Source: an uncultured Flavobacterium sp. (GTDB taxonomy: Bacteria > Bacteroidota > Bacteroidia > Flavobacteriales > Flavobacteriaceae). From it: DNA of 40,088 nucleotides. The stretch spans positions 1 through 40,088 of the forward strand of contig NZ_CALBSN010000184.1 of the NCBI RefSeq assembly GCF_937967675.1. The letters are read 5' to 3'. The notes beneath the pieces are model-generated. The model did not search any database. It worked only from the letters and a program-made list of their open reading frames with translations, and was not told the origin of the DNA. Positions 32,095 to 39,814 of this stretch are shown piece by piece. Within the stretch, counting starts at the first letter, position 1; each line of letters begins with the position of its first letter. The position numbers and the translations under genes were made by a program.

Positions 32095-34489
32095 TTTTAA
32101 ACAATTGAGTGGTCAAGAATTTAATTTTTTTCCACGTTGAGGTTTGAATTGAATTAAAGCCATAACCATAACCATAACCATAGTTATAATTGTATTTATA
32201 TTTGTAAGAGTAAGCATATCCCTTACCATACCCTTCATTTTGACCCACATTATTAAAAATGATGTAAGGATTAAGTATTTTATTTTGCTCTTTCAAGTTA
32301 GCAATAAATGGTAAAATTTGTTTTTCTGTATAATTGGCCTTAACAAGATACAAGGTAACTTCAGCATATTTAGTTATTATAGAAGTATCTGCAACTAATA
32401 AGGTAGGAGCTGTATCAACAATCACATAATCATAGTCTTGTTTTAATTCATCCAAAACAGACTCTAACCTACCATTAGATAGAATTTCAGTAGGATTTGG
32501 CGGAATTTCACCAGAATATATAATATCCAGAGCAACTCCATTAATAGTTTCAGAAACGGCACAGTCATTATAAACGAGTTGATCATCAATCAAAAGATTG
32601 ACTAACCCCAAACGTTCTTTTTTTGTTTTTAAAGCTTTATGTAATTGTGGGTTTCTCAAATCGGTTCCAACAATTATAACTTTTTTGCCTAAAGCTGCTA
32701 ATGATAAAGCTAAATTACTCGCAAAAAAAGTTTTACCTTCACCTTTAACAGATGAAGAAACAAAAATGGCTATTCCTTCAGCAGTAGTTTTCTGAGGGAG
32801 GACATAATTCAAATTAGCAACTAAAATTCGAAATGCCTCCGATAGTACAGAGTGACTATTTTTAACAACAATCTTAGATTTTTCTTCAATAAATGGAATA
32901 TCTGCAAGAATAGTTACACCGTTCAATTCTCTTTCTATATCCTCTTTTCGATGTATTTTAGTATCAAAAAGATAGTAAACAAAAATTAAACCAAAAGGAA
33001 TTACTAATCCGAGTACAAAAGCAATTAAATAAAACAAACTTCTTTTCGGAGATAGAGGGGTTGGAATAGCAATAGCTTCATCAACAATTTTAATTGAAGG
33101 ATTAGTAATAGCTAGATTTATGTTAGCTTCTTCCCTTTTTTGTAATAACAATAAATAAAGAGTTTCCTTTATCTTTTGTTGACGTTCTATAGAACGTATA
33201 GTTTTTTCTTGGTAAGGCAAAGCTGCGTATTGATTTTCTTGAATTCCTTTTATATTATTAATTGATTGAATTTTAATTTTTAATATCTCCTTGTAGGTAT
33301 TCAAAGAAGTTTTTATATTTTGTTTTAAATTATCTTGTATATCCGTTAATTTAGCTACACTTGGATGGTTTTTACCAGCTCTTTCTATTGTTTTTTGACT
33401 TTCTAAAACTATTTTATTGTAATCTTCTATAAGACTATTAACTTTCATTTCTTCCAAACCAATATTTGCAGGTAATAACTCGTTCTTTTTTACTTCATCC
33501 AATGCCTTAAAAATTATTTCACTAAGTAAAAATTGGGTTTTTGATTTTTCAAATTCAGAAAATGATTCGGTTTTGGTAGCTAATAAACTATTCGCATCAC
33601 CTTCAATAAAAGACAATTTTTCTTTTCGTTTGTAATTGGCTTTATTCAATTCAATGGTATCTAATTCTCTAAATAAATACTCAAACCGGGAATTTACAAA
33701 ATCAATGGTCTTTTTAAAAACACGTTGTTTATCTTCTCTACCGTCACGATCAAAAACTTCATTTAATTTGTTTAAAACGGCATTATTTTTTTCAACGATT
33801 GGACCTTTAGTAGATATTTCTAATAATTCACTTTCCTCACCAATAAGTGAAACCTCTATATTTGATTTTAATTTAACAATTGCTTGTTTTAAAGTTATTT
33901 TTTTTAAAATTATAGTTTTTCTTGTTGATAGAGTTGAAATAGGAGCAATCACACGCATAGGTATATTATCAATTAAATAAACCGTTTGATAAGATCTTCG
34001 TTTTTTATCTGTACCAAAAAAATACCCATTTTTATCATAAGTTAGTTCCCAAGAACCAGAAAATTGACTTATCCTTTCATCACTACCAATCCATTCAACA
34101 GATGGAATTGTAGAACCATATTCTTCAGAAACTTTAATTTTCCCCTCTGAAAAAAACTCATTAAATAACTGTAACTCACGAACAACTTGACCAATTAAGC
34201 GATTGGATTTGATAATTTCTTTTTCATTTTCAATATTTATCTTACTTCGCATAAAAAAGTTAACCCCACTTGTAGGCATCTTAAAATCAGAATTTGTATC
34301 ATCTAATAATTTGATAATCGTTTTTGATTGATAGATGTTACTTTGATACCTCAAATATAGATTAATACTAACCATTGAGATTATTAACCCAATTACAAAA
34401 TAGTACCAAAAAGGTAAATACTTAAAAAATTCTTGTTTTAAATCAAATGATGACTGTTTATGTTCAGTTGTGGTGTAAGTAGTATTCAT
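32084..34489 (-). CDS. Wzc-type polysaccharide co-polymerase and tyrosine autokinase
   Basis: An inner-membrane protein of 801 residues. Residues about 1-40 with a Wzz-type transmembrane helix are followed by a long periplasmic, coiled-coil-rich region and a second helix near residue 490 (SPKRSLFYLIAFVLGLVIP). The C-terminal BY-kinase domain has Walker A SSVKGEGKTFFASNLA (about 575-590), Walker A' VGTDLRNPQLH and Walker B DYVIVDTAP. The tail is tyrosine-rich (GYAYSYKYKYNYNYGYGYG), the sites of autophosphorylation. The start at 34489 (ATG) is preferred to a TTG three codons earlier. Wza precedes it by 10 bases. It overlaps the convergent CpsB phosphatase at the end. Confidence 0.92.
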   Translation of the reverse strand: MNTTYTTTEHKQSSFDLKQEFFKYLPFWYYFVIGLIISMVSINLYLRYQSNIYQSKTIIKLLDDTNSDFKMPTSGVNFFMRSKINIENEKEIIKSNRLIGQVVRELQLFNEFFSEGKIKVSEEYGSTIPSVEWIGSDERISQFSGSWELTYDKNGYFFGTDKKRRSYQTVYLIDNIPMRVIAPISTLSTRKTIILKKITLKQAIVKLKSNIEVSLIGEESELLEISTKGPIVEKNNAVLNKLNEVFDRDGREDKQRVFKKTIDFVNSRFEYLFRELDTIELNKANYKRKEKLSFIEGDANSLLATKTESFSEFEKSKTQFLLSEIIFKALDEVKKNELLPANIGLEEMKVNSLIEDYNKIVLESQKTIERAGKNHPSVAKLTDIQDNLKQNIKTSLNTYKEILKIKIQSINNIKGIQENQYAALPYQEKTIRSIERQQKIKETLYLLLLQKREEANINLAITNPSIKIVDEAIAIPTPLSPKRSLFYLIAFVLGLVIPFGLIFVYYLFDTKIHRKEDIERELNGVTILADIPFIEEKSKIVVKNSHSVLSEAFRILVANLNYVLPQKTTAEGIAIFVSSSVKGEGKTFFASNLALSLAALGKKVIIVGTDLRNPQLHKALKTKKERLGLVNLLIDDQLVYNDCAVSETINGVALDIIYSGEIPPNPTEILSNGRLESVLDELKQDYDYVIVDTAPTLLVADTSIITKYAEVTLYLVKANYTEKQILPFIANLKEQNKILNPYIIFNNVGQNEGYGKGYAYSYKYKYNYNYGYGYGYGFNSIQTSTWKKIKFLTTQLFKIKK

Positions 34490-34499
34490 ATGAAGCAAA

Positions 34500-35273
34500 T
34501 TAAAGACTTCTAATAATTAAAAAGGAGGATAAAATTACGGAAATAGTTCCTAATAAGGTACCCGCATTACCTATAATACCAGCTGATTTTACTTTGGCAG
34601 TATTCGGATCCACCACAACAACATCATTTGGTTTAATAAAATAAAATGGAGAATTCATCCAATCTTTTTGAGTTAAATCAATCTCTCCTACTAATTGTTG
34701 GTTATTTTCCATACGAATTACTTTAATATTTTTACGTACACCTGTGATATTCAAATCACCCGCCAAACCTAAAGCTTGTAATATCGTCAAATTATTTTCA
34801 TAAAATGTATAAGTTCCTGGACTTCTTACTTCTCCTAAAACGGTAACTTTGGCATTGACAATGCGACAAACAACGACTGGGTTTTTCAACAATTGCTTAT
34901 CCTTCAATTCATTTTGAATTTTCTCTTCAACTTGTGTGTAAGTCAATCCTTTAACATCAACTACACCTAAAACTGGTATGTTAATTGCTCCTTCATTAGA
35001 GACCAAATAACCTTGCAATAATAATTGAGCACCATTAACATTTTGTTGTTGTCCTATAACTTGATTCATATTAAAAGGCAATGCTAATTCAGTTTCATCA
35101 GAAGTAATTTTCACACTTAAAATATCATTGGGTTGAATAATCACCTCGGACCACTGAAAAGCAGATTTATCACTAGCTTTTAAATCATTCAAATACAATA
35201 TTTCTTTTTTAGAAACACAAGAAGTCAATGCCAAAAAAAATGCCATCAACGCAAGTAAAACAACTTTTTTCAT
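34500..35273 (-). CDS. Wza-type polysaccharide export lipoprotein
   Basis: A 257-aa outer-membrane lipoprotein (signal MKKVVLLALMAFFLALTSC, Cys19). It has a Poly_export domain (IIQPNDILSVKITSDE, then GYLVSNEGAINIPVLGVVDVKGLT) and a SLBB-like segment (VTVLGEVRSPGTYTFYEN, then LQALGLAGDLNITGVRK). A hydrophobic helix close to the C-terminus (AGIIGNAGTLLGTISVIL) is the likely outer-membrane segment. It exports polysaccharide together with the Wzc-like protein, whose gene begins 10 bases later. The ATG at 35273 is preferred over an overlapping TTG one codon upstream. Confidence 0.91.
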   Translation of the reverse strand: MKKVVLLALMAFFLALTSCVSKKEILYLNDLKASDKSAFQWSEVIIQPNDILSVKITSDETELALPFNMNQVIGQQQNVNGAQLLLQGYLVSNEGAINIPVLGVVDVKGLTYTQVEEKIQNELKDKQLLKNPVVVCRIVNAKVTVLGEVRSPGTYTFYENNLTILQALGLAGDLNITGVRKNIKVIRMENNQQLVGEIDLTQKDWMNSPFYFIKPNDVVVVDPNTAKVKSAGIIGNAGTLLGTISVILSSFLIIRSL

Positions 35274-35292
35274 CAAAAAATAATTAAGTTTA

Positions 35293-35300
35293 CAAAGGTA
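35293..35300 (-). promoter_or_regulatory. -7 box (TACCTTTG) for wza-wzc
   Basis: The minus-strand TACCTTTG lies 20 bases before the Wza ATG. Confidence 0.5.
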
Positions 35301-35372
35301 TCGATTCTTTTTGGAATTTAAAAAAGTAAAACCTTAATATTACAAAAACAAGAAAATAAAATCTGAGGTAAT

Positions 35373-36512
35373 TTAACATCGAAACAAATCTGCAATTACT
35401 TTTTTTATCTTATTTCGTTCATTATCAGTTAAATTAGAACCTGAAGGCAAACATAATCCTTTTTCAAAAAGGGTAGCAGCAACAGCTCCTCCATAATAAG
35501 GATATTTAGAAAAAATAGGCTGAAGGTGCATCGGTTTCCATAAAGGTCTAGTTTCTATGTTATAAGTTTCAAAAAATAAACGAAGTTGTTCTCTTGAAAT
35601 ACCATTTGTTTTACTTTCATCAACAATAATAGTAGACAACCAATAATTGGCATACGATTCAGATGCGGCTTGAAAAACAGTAACTCCTTCTATATTTTTA
35701 AAAATATCCAGATAAAAAGCATTCATCGCACGACGGGCATGAACATGATCCTCTAAGACTTCCATTTGTCCTCTTCCAATTCCTGCACAAACATTACTCA
35801 TCCGATAATTATATCCGATTTCCGAATGTTGATAATGAGGGGCATTATCACGAGCTTGAGTGGCTAGAAAAACTACTTTCTCTTTAATTTTAGGATCTTT
35901 GGTAACCAATGCACCACCACCCGAAGTAGTAATTATTTTATTCCCATTAAATGACAAAATACCAATATCACCTAGAGTGCCACATTTTTGATTGTTATAA
36001 GAACTCCCGAGTGCTTCTGCACTATCTTCTATAATTGGAATTTGATATATTTTAGCTATTTTTCTAATTTCAGCAACATTAAAAGGCACACCATACAAAT
36101 GCACCGCAATTATAGCCTTAGGTTTTTTACCTAAACTAATTCTATCTACAATAGCTGCTTCTAAAGCTATTGGACAAAGGTTCCAAGTAAATGCCTCACT
36201 ATCTACAAAAATTGGAGTTGCCCCTAAATAAACTATTGGGTTGGCCGAGGCAGAGAACGTCATACTCTGACAAATCACTTCATCTCCAACTTGAACGCCT
36301 AATACTATTAAGGCAAGGTGAAGAGCTGCAGTTCCAGAACTTAATGCCGCTACATGATGATTTCCTCCTAAGTATTTTTCTAAATCTTGTTCAAATCCAG
36401 ACACATTGGGACCTAGAGGAGCAATCCAATTGGTATCAAAAGCTTCCTGTACGTATTTTTGTTCCCCTCCACCCATGTGGGGAGAAGACAACCATATTTT
36501 ATCTGAGTTCAT
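35373..36512 (-). CDS. DegT/DnrJ/EryC1/StrS-family sugar aminotransferase
   Basis: A 379-aa PLP enzyme that transfers an amino group to a nucleotide-linked keto-sugar. The PLP lysine is Lys192 in SFNGNKIITTSGGG, and Asp163 in IIEDSAEALGS contacts the pyridine ring. The N-terminal PHMGGGEQKYVQEAFDTNWI resembles the PglE/bacillosamine and related family, so an amino sugar of the exopolysaccharide is the likely product. The enzymes that would make its keto-sugar substrate are not visible in the window. It has its own TATATTTG box. Confidence 0.9.
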   Translation of the reverse strand: MNSDKIWLSSPHMGGGEQKYVQEAFDTNWIAPLGPNVSGFEQDLEKYLGGNHHVAALSSGTAALHLALIVLGVQVGDEVICQSMTFSASANPIVYLGATPIFVDSEAFTWNLCPIALEAAIVDRISLGKKPKAIIAVHLYGVPFNVAEIRKIAKIYQIPIIEDSAEALGSSYNNQKCGTLGDIGILSFNGNKIITTSGGGALVTKDPKIKEKVVFLATQARDNAPHYQHSEIGYNYRMSNVCAGIGRGQMEVLEDHVHARRAMNAFYLDIFKNIEGVTVFQAASESYANYWLSTIIVDESKTNGISREQLRLFFETYNIETRPLWKPMHLQPIFSKYPYYGGAVAATLFEKGLCLPSGSNLTDNERNKIKKVIADLFRC

Positions 36513-36530
36513 CGTAGGTTATTATTTTTG

Positions 36531-36538
36531 CAAATATA
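36531..36538 (-). promoter_or_regulatory. -7 box (TATATTTG) for the aminotransferase gene
   Basis: A perfect TAnnTTTG 18 bases before the ATG at 36512, on the minus strand. Confidence 0.5.
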
Positions 36539-36640
36539 GTATATTCTAATTGAATTTATCATCATATAGTGGCACTTAAACAAAAAATAGCTGTACAATT
36601 TTAAAATTGAAGTTTAAGTTGTTAATATAAACGAAATTCT

Positions 36641-36766
36641 AACTCGAATTGCTCGAATTGGTGCGAACACTTGTTCTAATTAAGAACATGATTTTTTGCT
36701 GGAATTTGGTTTTACTTTATGAAAACTGAAATAAAAACACGAATTACACTAATTGGCACGAATTTC
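36641..36766. repeat. Two diverged copies of a CGAATT..AATTGG..CGAA repeat
   Basis: The copies at 36644-36669 and 36740-36765 share 18 of 26 bases. Between them lies the inverted repeat TGTTCT/AGAACA (36672-36688). The spacer 36513-36782 contains no gene; these are the only structures I see in it besides the -7 box. Confidence 0.55.
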
Positions 36767-36782
36767 TATTCCAATAAATATC

Positions 36783-37274
36783 TCACTTTTTCATTCTATA
36801 TTCTGTTTTTCTTATTAACGCTTCTACATTTAAAGGAAGGTTAAAAAAGGTACAAGCTAGAATGATCAGATCCAATTTTAAAGTACGATTATGGATATAC
36901 CATATGTTTATACGCACTTTATCAGGCCAAATAACAGTATCGTTATACATTAAAGAATCCTCTTGTTTTGCTAACAATTGTTCTTCGTTTCTATATTTAA
37001 GAGAAGCTAAACCTGTAATCCCTGGCTTCACTTGCAAAATTATACGATCATCACCTTTCAATTGATCTGCATATCCCGGCACATCAGGCCTTGGGCCAAT
37101 TAACGTCATATCACCTCTAATCAAATTATAAAGCTGAGGCAGTTCATCAAGTTTAGTACGTCGCAAAATACGCCCAAAGACAGTTGGTTTAACTCCTTTT
37201 TTAGGGATACTTCTAAATTTATATAGAACAAATGAAACTCCATTTTTCCCTATACGAACCTGTTTGAACAACAT
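36783..37274 (-). CDS. Bacterial sugar transferase, 5'-truncated (membrane anchor missing)
   Basis: A 163-aa remnant of a polyisoprenyl-phosphate hexose-1-phosphate transferase (PglC/WbaP type), the enzyme that starts exopolysaccharide repeat synthesis. The catalytic core is present: FKQVRIGKNG, FVLYKFRS, RRTKLDELPQL (Asp-Glu), RGDMTLIGPRPDVPG and VKPGITGLASLKYRN. Normal members carry 30-45 residues before FKQVRIG with the membrane-anchoring hairpin helix, and that part is absent. There is an in-frame TGA at 37290-37292, and upstream bases show no TM-coding frame. The -7 box TACTTTTG and the ATG place a start here, so a soluble stub might be made. It may be a decayed gene. Confidence 0.85.
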   Translation of the reverse strand: MLFKQVRIGKNGVSFVLYKFRSIPKKGVKPTVFGRILRRTKLDELPQLYNLIRGDMTLIGPRPDVPGYADQLKGDDRIILQVKPGITGLASLKYRNEEQLLAKQEDSLMYNDTVIWPDKVRINIWYIHNRTLKLDLIILACTFFNLPLNVEALIRKTEYRMKK

Positions 37275-37290
37275 AACATTGATTTGAAAT

Positions 37291-37298
37291 CAAAAGTA
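37291..37298 (-). promoter_or_regulatory. -7 box (TACTTTTG) for the truncated sugar transferase
   Basis: The minus-strand TACTTTTG lies 17 bases before the ATG. It overlaps the in-frame TGA at 37290-37292. Confidence 0.45.
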
Positions 37299-37454
37299 CA
37301 AAAAAAGTAAGGAAAAGATGTTGTTTATTTTGAGTATTTAAAAACGACTTTAGGTTGTGTTTTACTATTGTTGATTAATTAGTTGTCAGTATCAATCAAG
37401 TGACGGAACAAGTTCTAAAAAAGAGAATCCTAGTAAAATAATTAGATATTTGCA

Positions 37455-37850
37455 TTTTCAGTTGAATTTGGTATTTAACCACTAGGTGCACAAGGAAGGC
37501 ACTAAGGGCAGTAAGAATACTAATTTATATTTTATTTTTATTGTTTTAAATTAACATTATACACCCCTGAAGTCCTTCTCCATGGAGGAACAAGCCTCGA
37601 GGGATAATTTACTAAGAAATATTTGTTTTATGTATTTCAGTTGAATTATGCTACACCCCTAAAGTCCCCTCGAGGGGACAATCCTGCGATTGAATTTTAT
37701 ATTTTTAAGTTTTCCAGTTGGACTTCTTTACACCCCCTAGAGTCCCCTCGAGGAGACAATCCTTCTAAGGTGATTTGAATTGTTTGGGTTGTTAGCTGAA
37801 TTTAGTGTTTAACCGCACGGTGTATAAGGAATGCACAAAGAATACTTATG
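37455..37850. repeat. Left cluster of a higher-order dispersed repeat (modules C, A', A, B, C')
   Basis: Order from left: C (37455-37530), diverged A' (37561-37610), A (37653-37684, with a perfect 16-bp palindrome GTCCCCTCGAGGGGAC at 37664-37679), B (37730-37776) and diverged C' (37798-37849). C matches 39961-40036 in 74 of 76 bases. The A lead and core 37626-37671 match 40043-40088 in 45 of 46 bases. No coding sequence is seen in this 37275-37991 spacer apart from the repeats and the -7 box at 37291. Confidence 0.85.
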
Positions 37851-37991
37851 TATATATTTCATTAATCTATGTGATGCTTTTTATCATGAAAGCTGGCCTG
37901 AAAAGTCTCGATTCCAAAAATACTGAACAAGTAATTGCTCTACTTGACAAACAACTTTCACCATTTAACTTAAAAGATATTTTTATTTTTT

Positions 37992-38309
37992 TTAATATGT
38001 TGGTTTTGAAAAAGTATATGGTTTAATTTGATTGAATTTAGATTTTACTTCTTCCTTTACAGTGACTTTATCCTTTTTTTCAATATTATTTTTTGATGCA
38101 ACGTTTTGTTTTTCATTTTCATTGTTTTTTATAATTTGAACAATACCTTCTTTATCTACCTTATAATATTCACAAAAATCTTGAATAGATACGGGCTGAT
38201 GTTTTTGTTTCCCCAAATCTTTTTTTATTTGACTCATCATTTTAAAGCTCATGCTTTCTTTCTTTCCAAAATAAATTTGGATGTCTTTGGCTGTTATTAC
38301 TTGTCTCAT
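37992..38309 (-). CDS. 105-aa protein with HTH/excisionase-like N-terminus, unknown function
   Basis: The ATG at 38309 gives MRQVITAKDIQIYFGKKESM; a TTG eight codons earlier is less likely because it overlaps the -7 box. Residues 1-55 (VITAKDIQIYFG, SFKMMSQIKKDLGKQKHQPV, SIQDFCEYYKV) look like a small helical DNA-binding domain of the kind used by excisionase-like and mobile-element accessory proteins. The C-terminal half is lysine, asparagine and glutamate-rich and probably disordered. It follows the 352-aa gene with a 74-base gap and has a promoter of its own, TAATTTTG at 38331. The HTH reading is by eye. Confidence 0.65.
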   Translation of the reverse strand: MRQVITAKDIQIYFGKKESMSFKMMSQIKKDLGKQKHQPVSIQDFCEYYKVDKEGIVQIIKNNENEKQNVASKNNIEKKDKVTVKEEVKSKFNQIKPYTFSKPTY

Positions 38310-38330
38310 TTTCTTTACTTTTATTTGAAG

Positions 38331-38338
38331 CAAAATTA
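38331..38338 (-). promoter_or_regulatory. -7 box (TAATTTTG) for the 105-aa gene
   Basis: Minus-strand AAATAATTTTGCT, the same 13 bases as at the promoter of the 352-aa gene. The box is 21 bases before the ATG at 38309. No -33 TTG is found at a normal distance. Confidence 0.5.
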
Positions 38339-38383
38339 TTTATGGCTTATATGAATTTACGATACCTTTTTACAGCGAATACG

Positions 38384-39442
38384 CTACTCAATTGTAGTTT
38401 TTACGCTATTCTTTTCTTTCATTAAATCATAAAAAAGATATTTTTGTGGTTGTCCTTTAATTCTATCCCATGTTTTAATTGGATTCTTAAGTTCGATTTT
38501 ATTTCCTGATTCTTCATTGAACCAAGTTCTGAATGCTGTTTCTTTAGCCACAATTAATTTGGGGGTTTCTTTTTCGCTCATTTGACGAAAATAAAAACCT
38601 ATTTCTTCTTGGTTTGTGGCCTTTGATGCTAGTTTTTGAAATAAGTCATAAGCATCATAATCTTTAAATATGTGCGTTGGAAAAATATTCGTATTATTTC
38701 TTGTTTTTTGTTTTGTAATTGGGGTGTTACCCGAATCGTTACTGTCTACTAATTTTTCTATTTTAAGAATCAATTTCTTGAAGAAGGTTTCTAATAATTG
38801 GAAATACGGTGAATCTGTATTGACAAATGCTTTGAAATCATAATAAAATGCTTTGATTCCTTTGTACAGTAATGTTTTGTATCTTTCGTGTTTTTGATTA
38901 TTAATAAGTTTAAGGGCAATATTATCTGTAAAAAAATCCATTCCTATCCTATTCATTTCCTTTTCACAGAGTTGATCTATTACATATTCTTCAAATTCAA
39001 TTGTATACTCTAAAACGAGATTGACAATAGAATTACTCAACTCCTTTATAAATGTTTTGATTTTAGTGTTTTCTATTCCTTGTGCTTCTGCTTCTTTTTT
39101 TAGTTGATTGGTAATACTTTTGATTGGATAGGTCTTTATTTTAAAGAGCATGTCATTCAAATCTTGTGCTCTTGTATTTAAAGAACTTAGGTATGATTCT
39201 AAATTTAATGGTGCTTTTTTTAGATAATTTTTGTAGGTATTTTGAATTTCATTAATTTCAGCAGTGAACTGACCTGCATAAATAGTGCCTGCTTTTATTT
39301 TTACTTTTTTCTTTTCTTCGAAGATTAATTGTTCAACACTCTTCGTTAAGGTACTAACCAAATAATCGATTCTATTTGATATTAGGTCAAATGAAATTTT
39401 ATCTTTGTTATTCGCCTTGTTTTGTTTTTCACTGTTTTTCAT
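38384..39442 (-). CDS. 352-aa helical protein of unknown function
   Basis: Not recognised. Residues 1-15 are a low-complexity basic start (MKNSEKQNKANNKDK). Residues about 20-230 are predicted long amphipathic helices. Residues about 235-255 form a Ser/Asn/Thr-rich linker (DSNDSGNTPITKQKTRNN). The C-terminal 95 residues are a compact domain: NIFPTHIFKDYDAYDLFQKL, then EEIGFYFRQMSEKE, then AFRTWFNEESGN and LFYDLMKE. From memory, similar C-terminal segments occur in uncharacterised Bacteroidota proteins, often near mobile DNA. It has no signal peptide or transmembrane helix. It has a good promoter with -33 TTG and a tandem 11-bp array about 113 bases upstream of the box. Its partner is probably the downstream 105-aa gene. 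Confidence 0.7.
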   Translation of the reverse strand: MKNSEKQNKANNKDKISFDLISNRIDYLVSTLTKSVEQLIFEEKKKVKIKAGTIYAGQFTAEINEIQNTYKNYLKKAPLNLESYLSSLNTRAQDLNDMLFKIKTYPIKSITNQLKKEAEAQGIENTKIKTFIKELSNSIVNLVLEYTIEFEEYVIDQLCEKEMNRIGMDFFTDNIALKLINNQKHERYKTLLYKGIKAFYYDFKAFVNTDSPYFQLLETFFKKLILKIEKLVDSNDSGNTPITKQKTRNNTNIFPTHIFKDYDAYDLFQKLASKATNQEEIGFYFRQMSEKETPKLIVAKETAFRTWFNEESGNKIELKNPIKTWDRIKGQPQKYLFYDLMKEKNSVKTTIE

Positions 39443-39464
39443 AGTGTTACAATTATTATTTCAG

Positions 39465-39472
39465 CAAAATTA
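39465..39472 (-). promoter_or_regulatory. -7 box (TAATTTTG) with -33 TTG for the 352-aa gene
   Basis: Minus-strand TAATTTTG 22 bases before the ATG at 39442, with TTTG at 39492-39495 and a 19-base spacer. This is the best-formed promoter in the window. Confidence 0.65.
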
Positions 39473-39584
39473 TTTGAAATTGTTATCTAAACAAAGATAC
39501 TTTTACATATAGTTTTCAACAGTTTTGTTAAAAAAATTATATTTTTTTTCTTCTAATTTTATTATACATCCAAGCTTTGTACCG

Positions 39585-39649
39585 TAAGTATCTCCTAAGT
39601 ATCCCGTACTTATCCTGTAAGTATCTCTAAATATCCCATAAGAATCTTG
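39585..39649. repeat. Tandem array of six 11-bp iteron-like units
   Basis: Units in order: TAAGTATCTCC, TAAGTATCCCG, TACTTATCCTG, TAAGTATCTC (10 bp), TAAATATCCCA, TAAGAATCTTG. All begin TA and keep ATC at positions 6-8. A period of about one helical turn would put bound proteins on one face of the DNA. It lies upstream of the promoter of the 352-aa gene. The rest of 39650-39814 shows no gene or repeat I can name. Confidence 0.8.
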
Positions 39650-39814
39650 ATAGCTGTAGTGGAAGGGTATCTATTCGCTTGTCAATGCCATTTATTATGT
39701 AATTATCGTTTGTATGAGAGATGCTTTACAGCGTAATAAACTGAGTGCGAGTTTTGGTTATTGGCTTTTGATAAAGAATTTTACACCTTAAAATTCTGAA
39801 GGGTAGGAATAGTT

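Larger units (their letters stand above)
37850..39814 (-). other. Two-gene cassette of about 1.95 kb lying between the repeat clusters
   Basis: The stretch between the left and right repeat clusters contains the 105-aa and 352-aa genes with their promoters and the 11-bp unit array, and no repeat modules. On either side the module order is consistent with one array (C then A) interrupted here. No transposase, integrase or terminal inverted repeat was found, so it is called a cassette only by position. The edges are approximate. Confidence 0.4.

Noticed and set aside
37275..37400. N-terminal extension or frameshifted 5' part of the sugar transferase
   Set aside because: There is an in-frame TGA at 37290-37292, and none of the frames upstream encodes a hydrophobic anchor helix.
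37805..38026. A rightward open frame of 73 codons including MKAGLKSLDSKNTEQVIALL
   Set aside because: It starts inside repeat module C', has no promoter or recognisable domain, and its end overlaps the 105-aa gene tail to tail. The inner part could be a gene remnant, but support is too weak to list.
39585..39649. CRISPR array
   Set aside because: Units are contiguous 11-mers without spacers and no cas gene is present.
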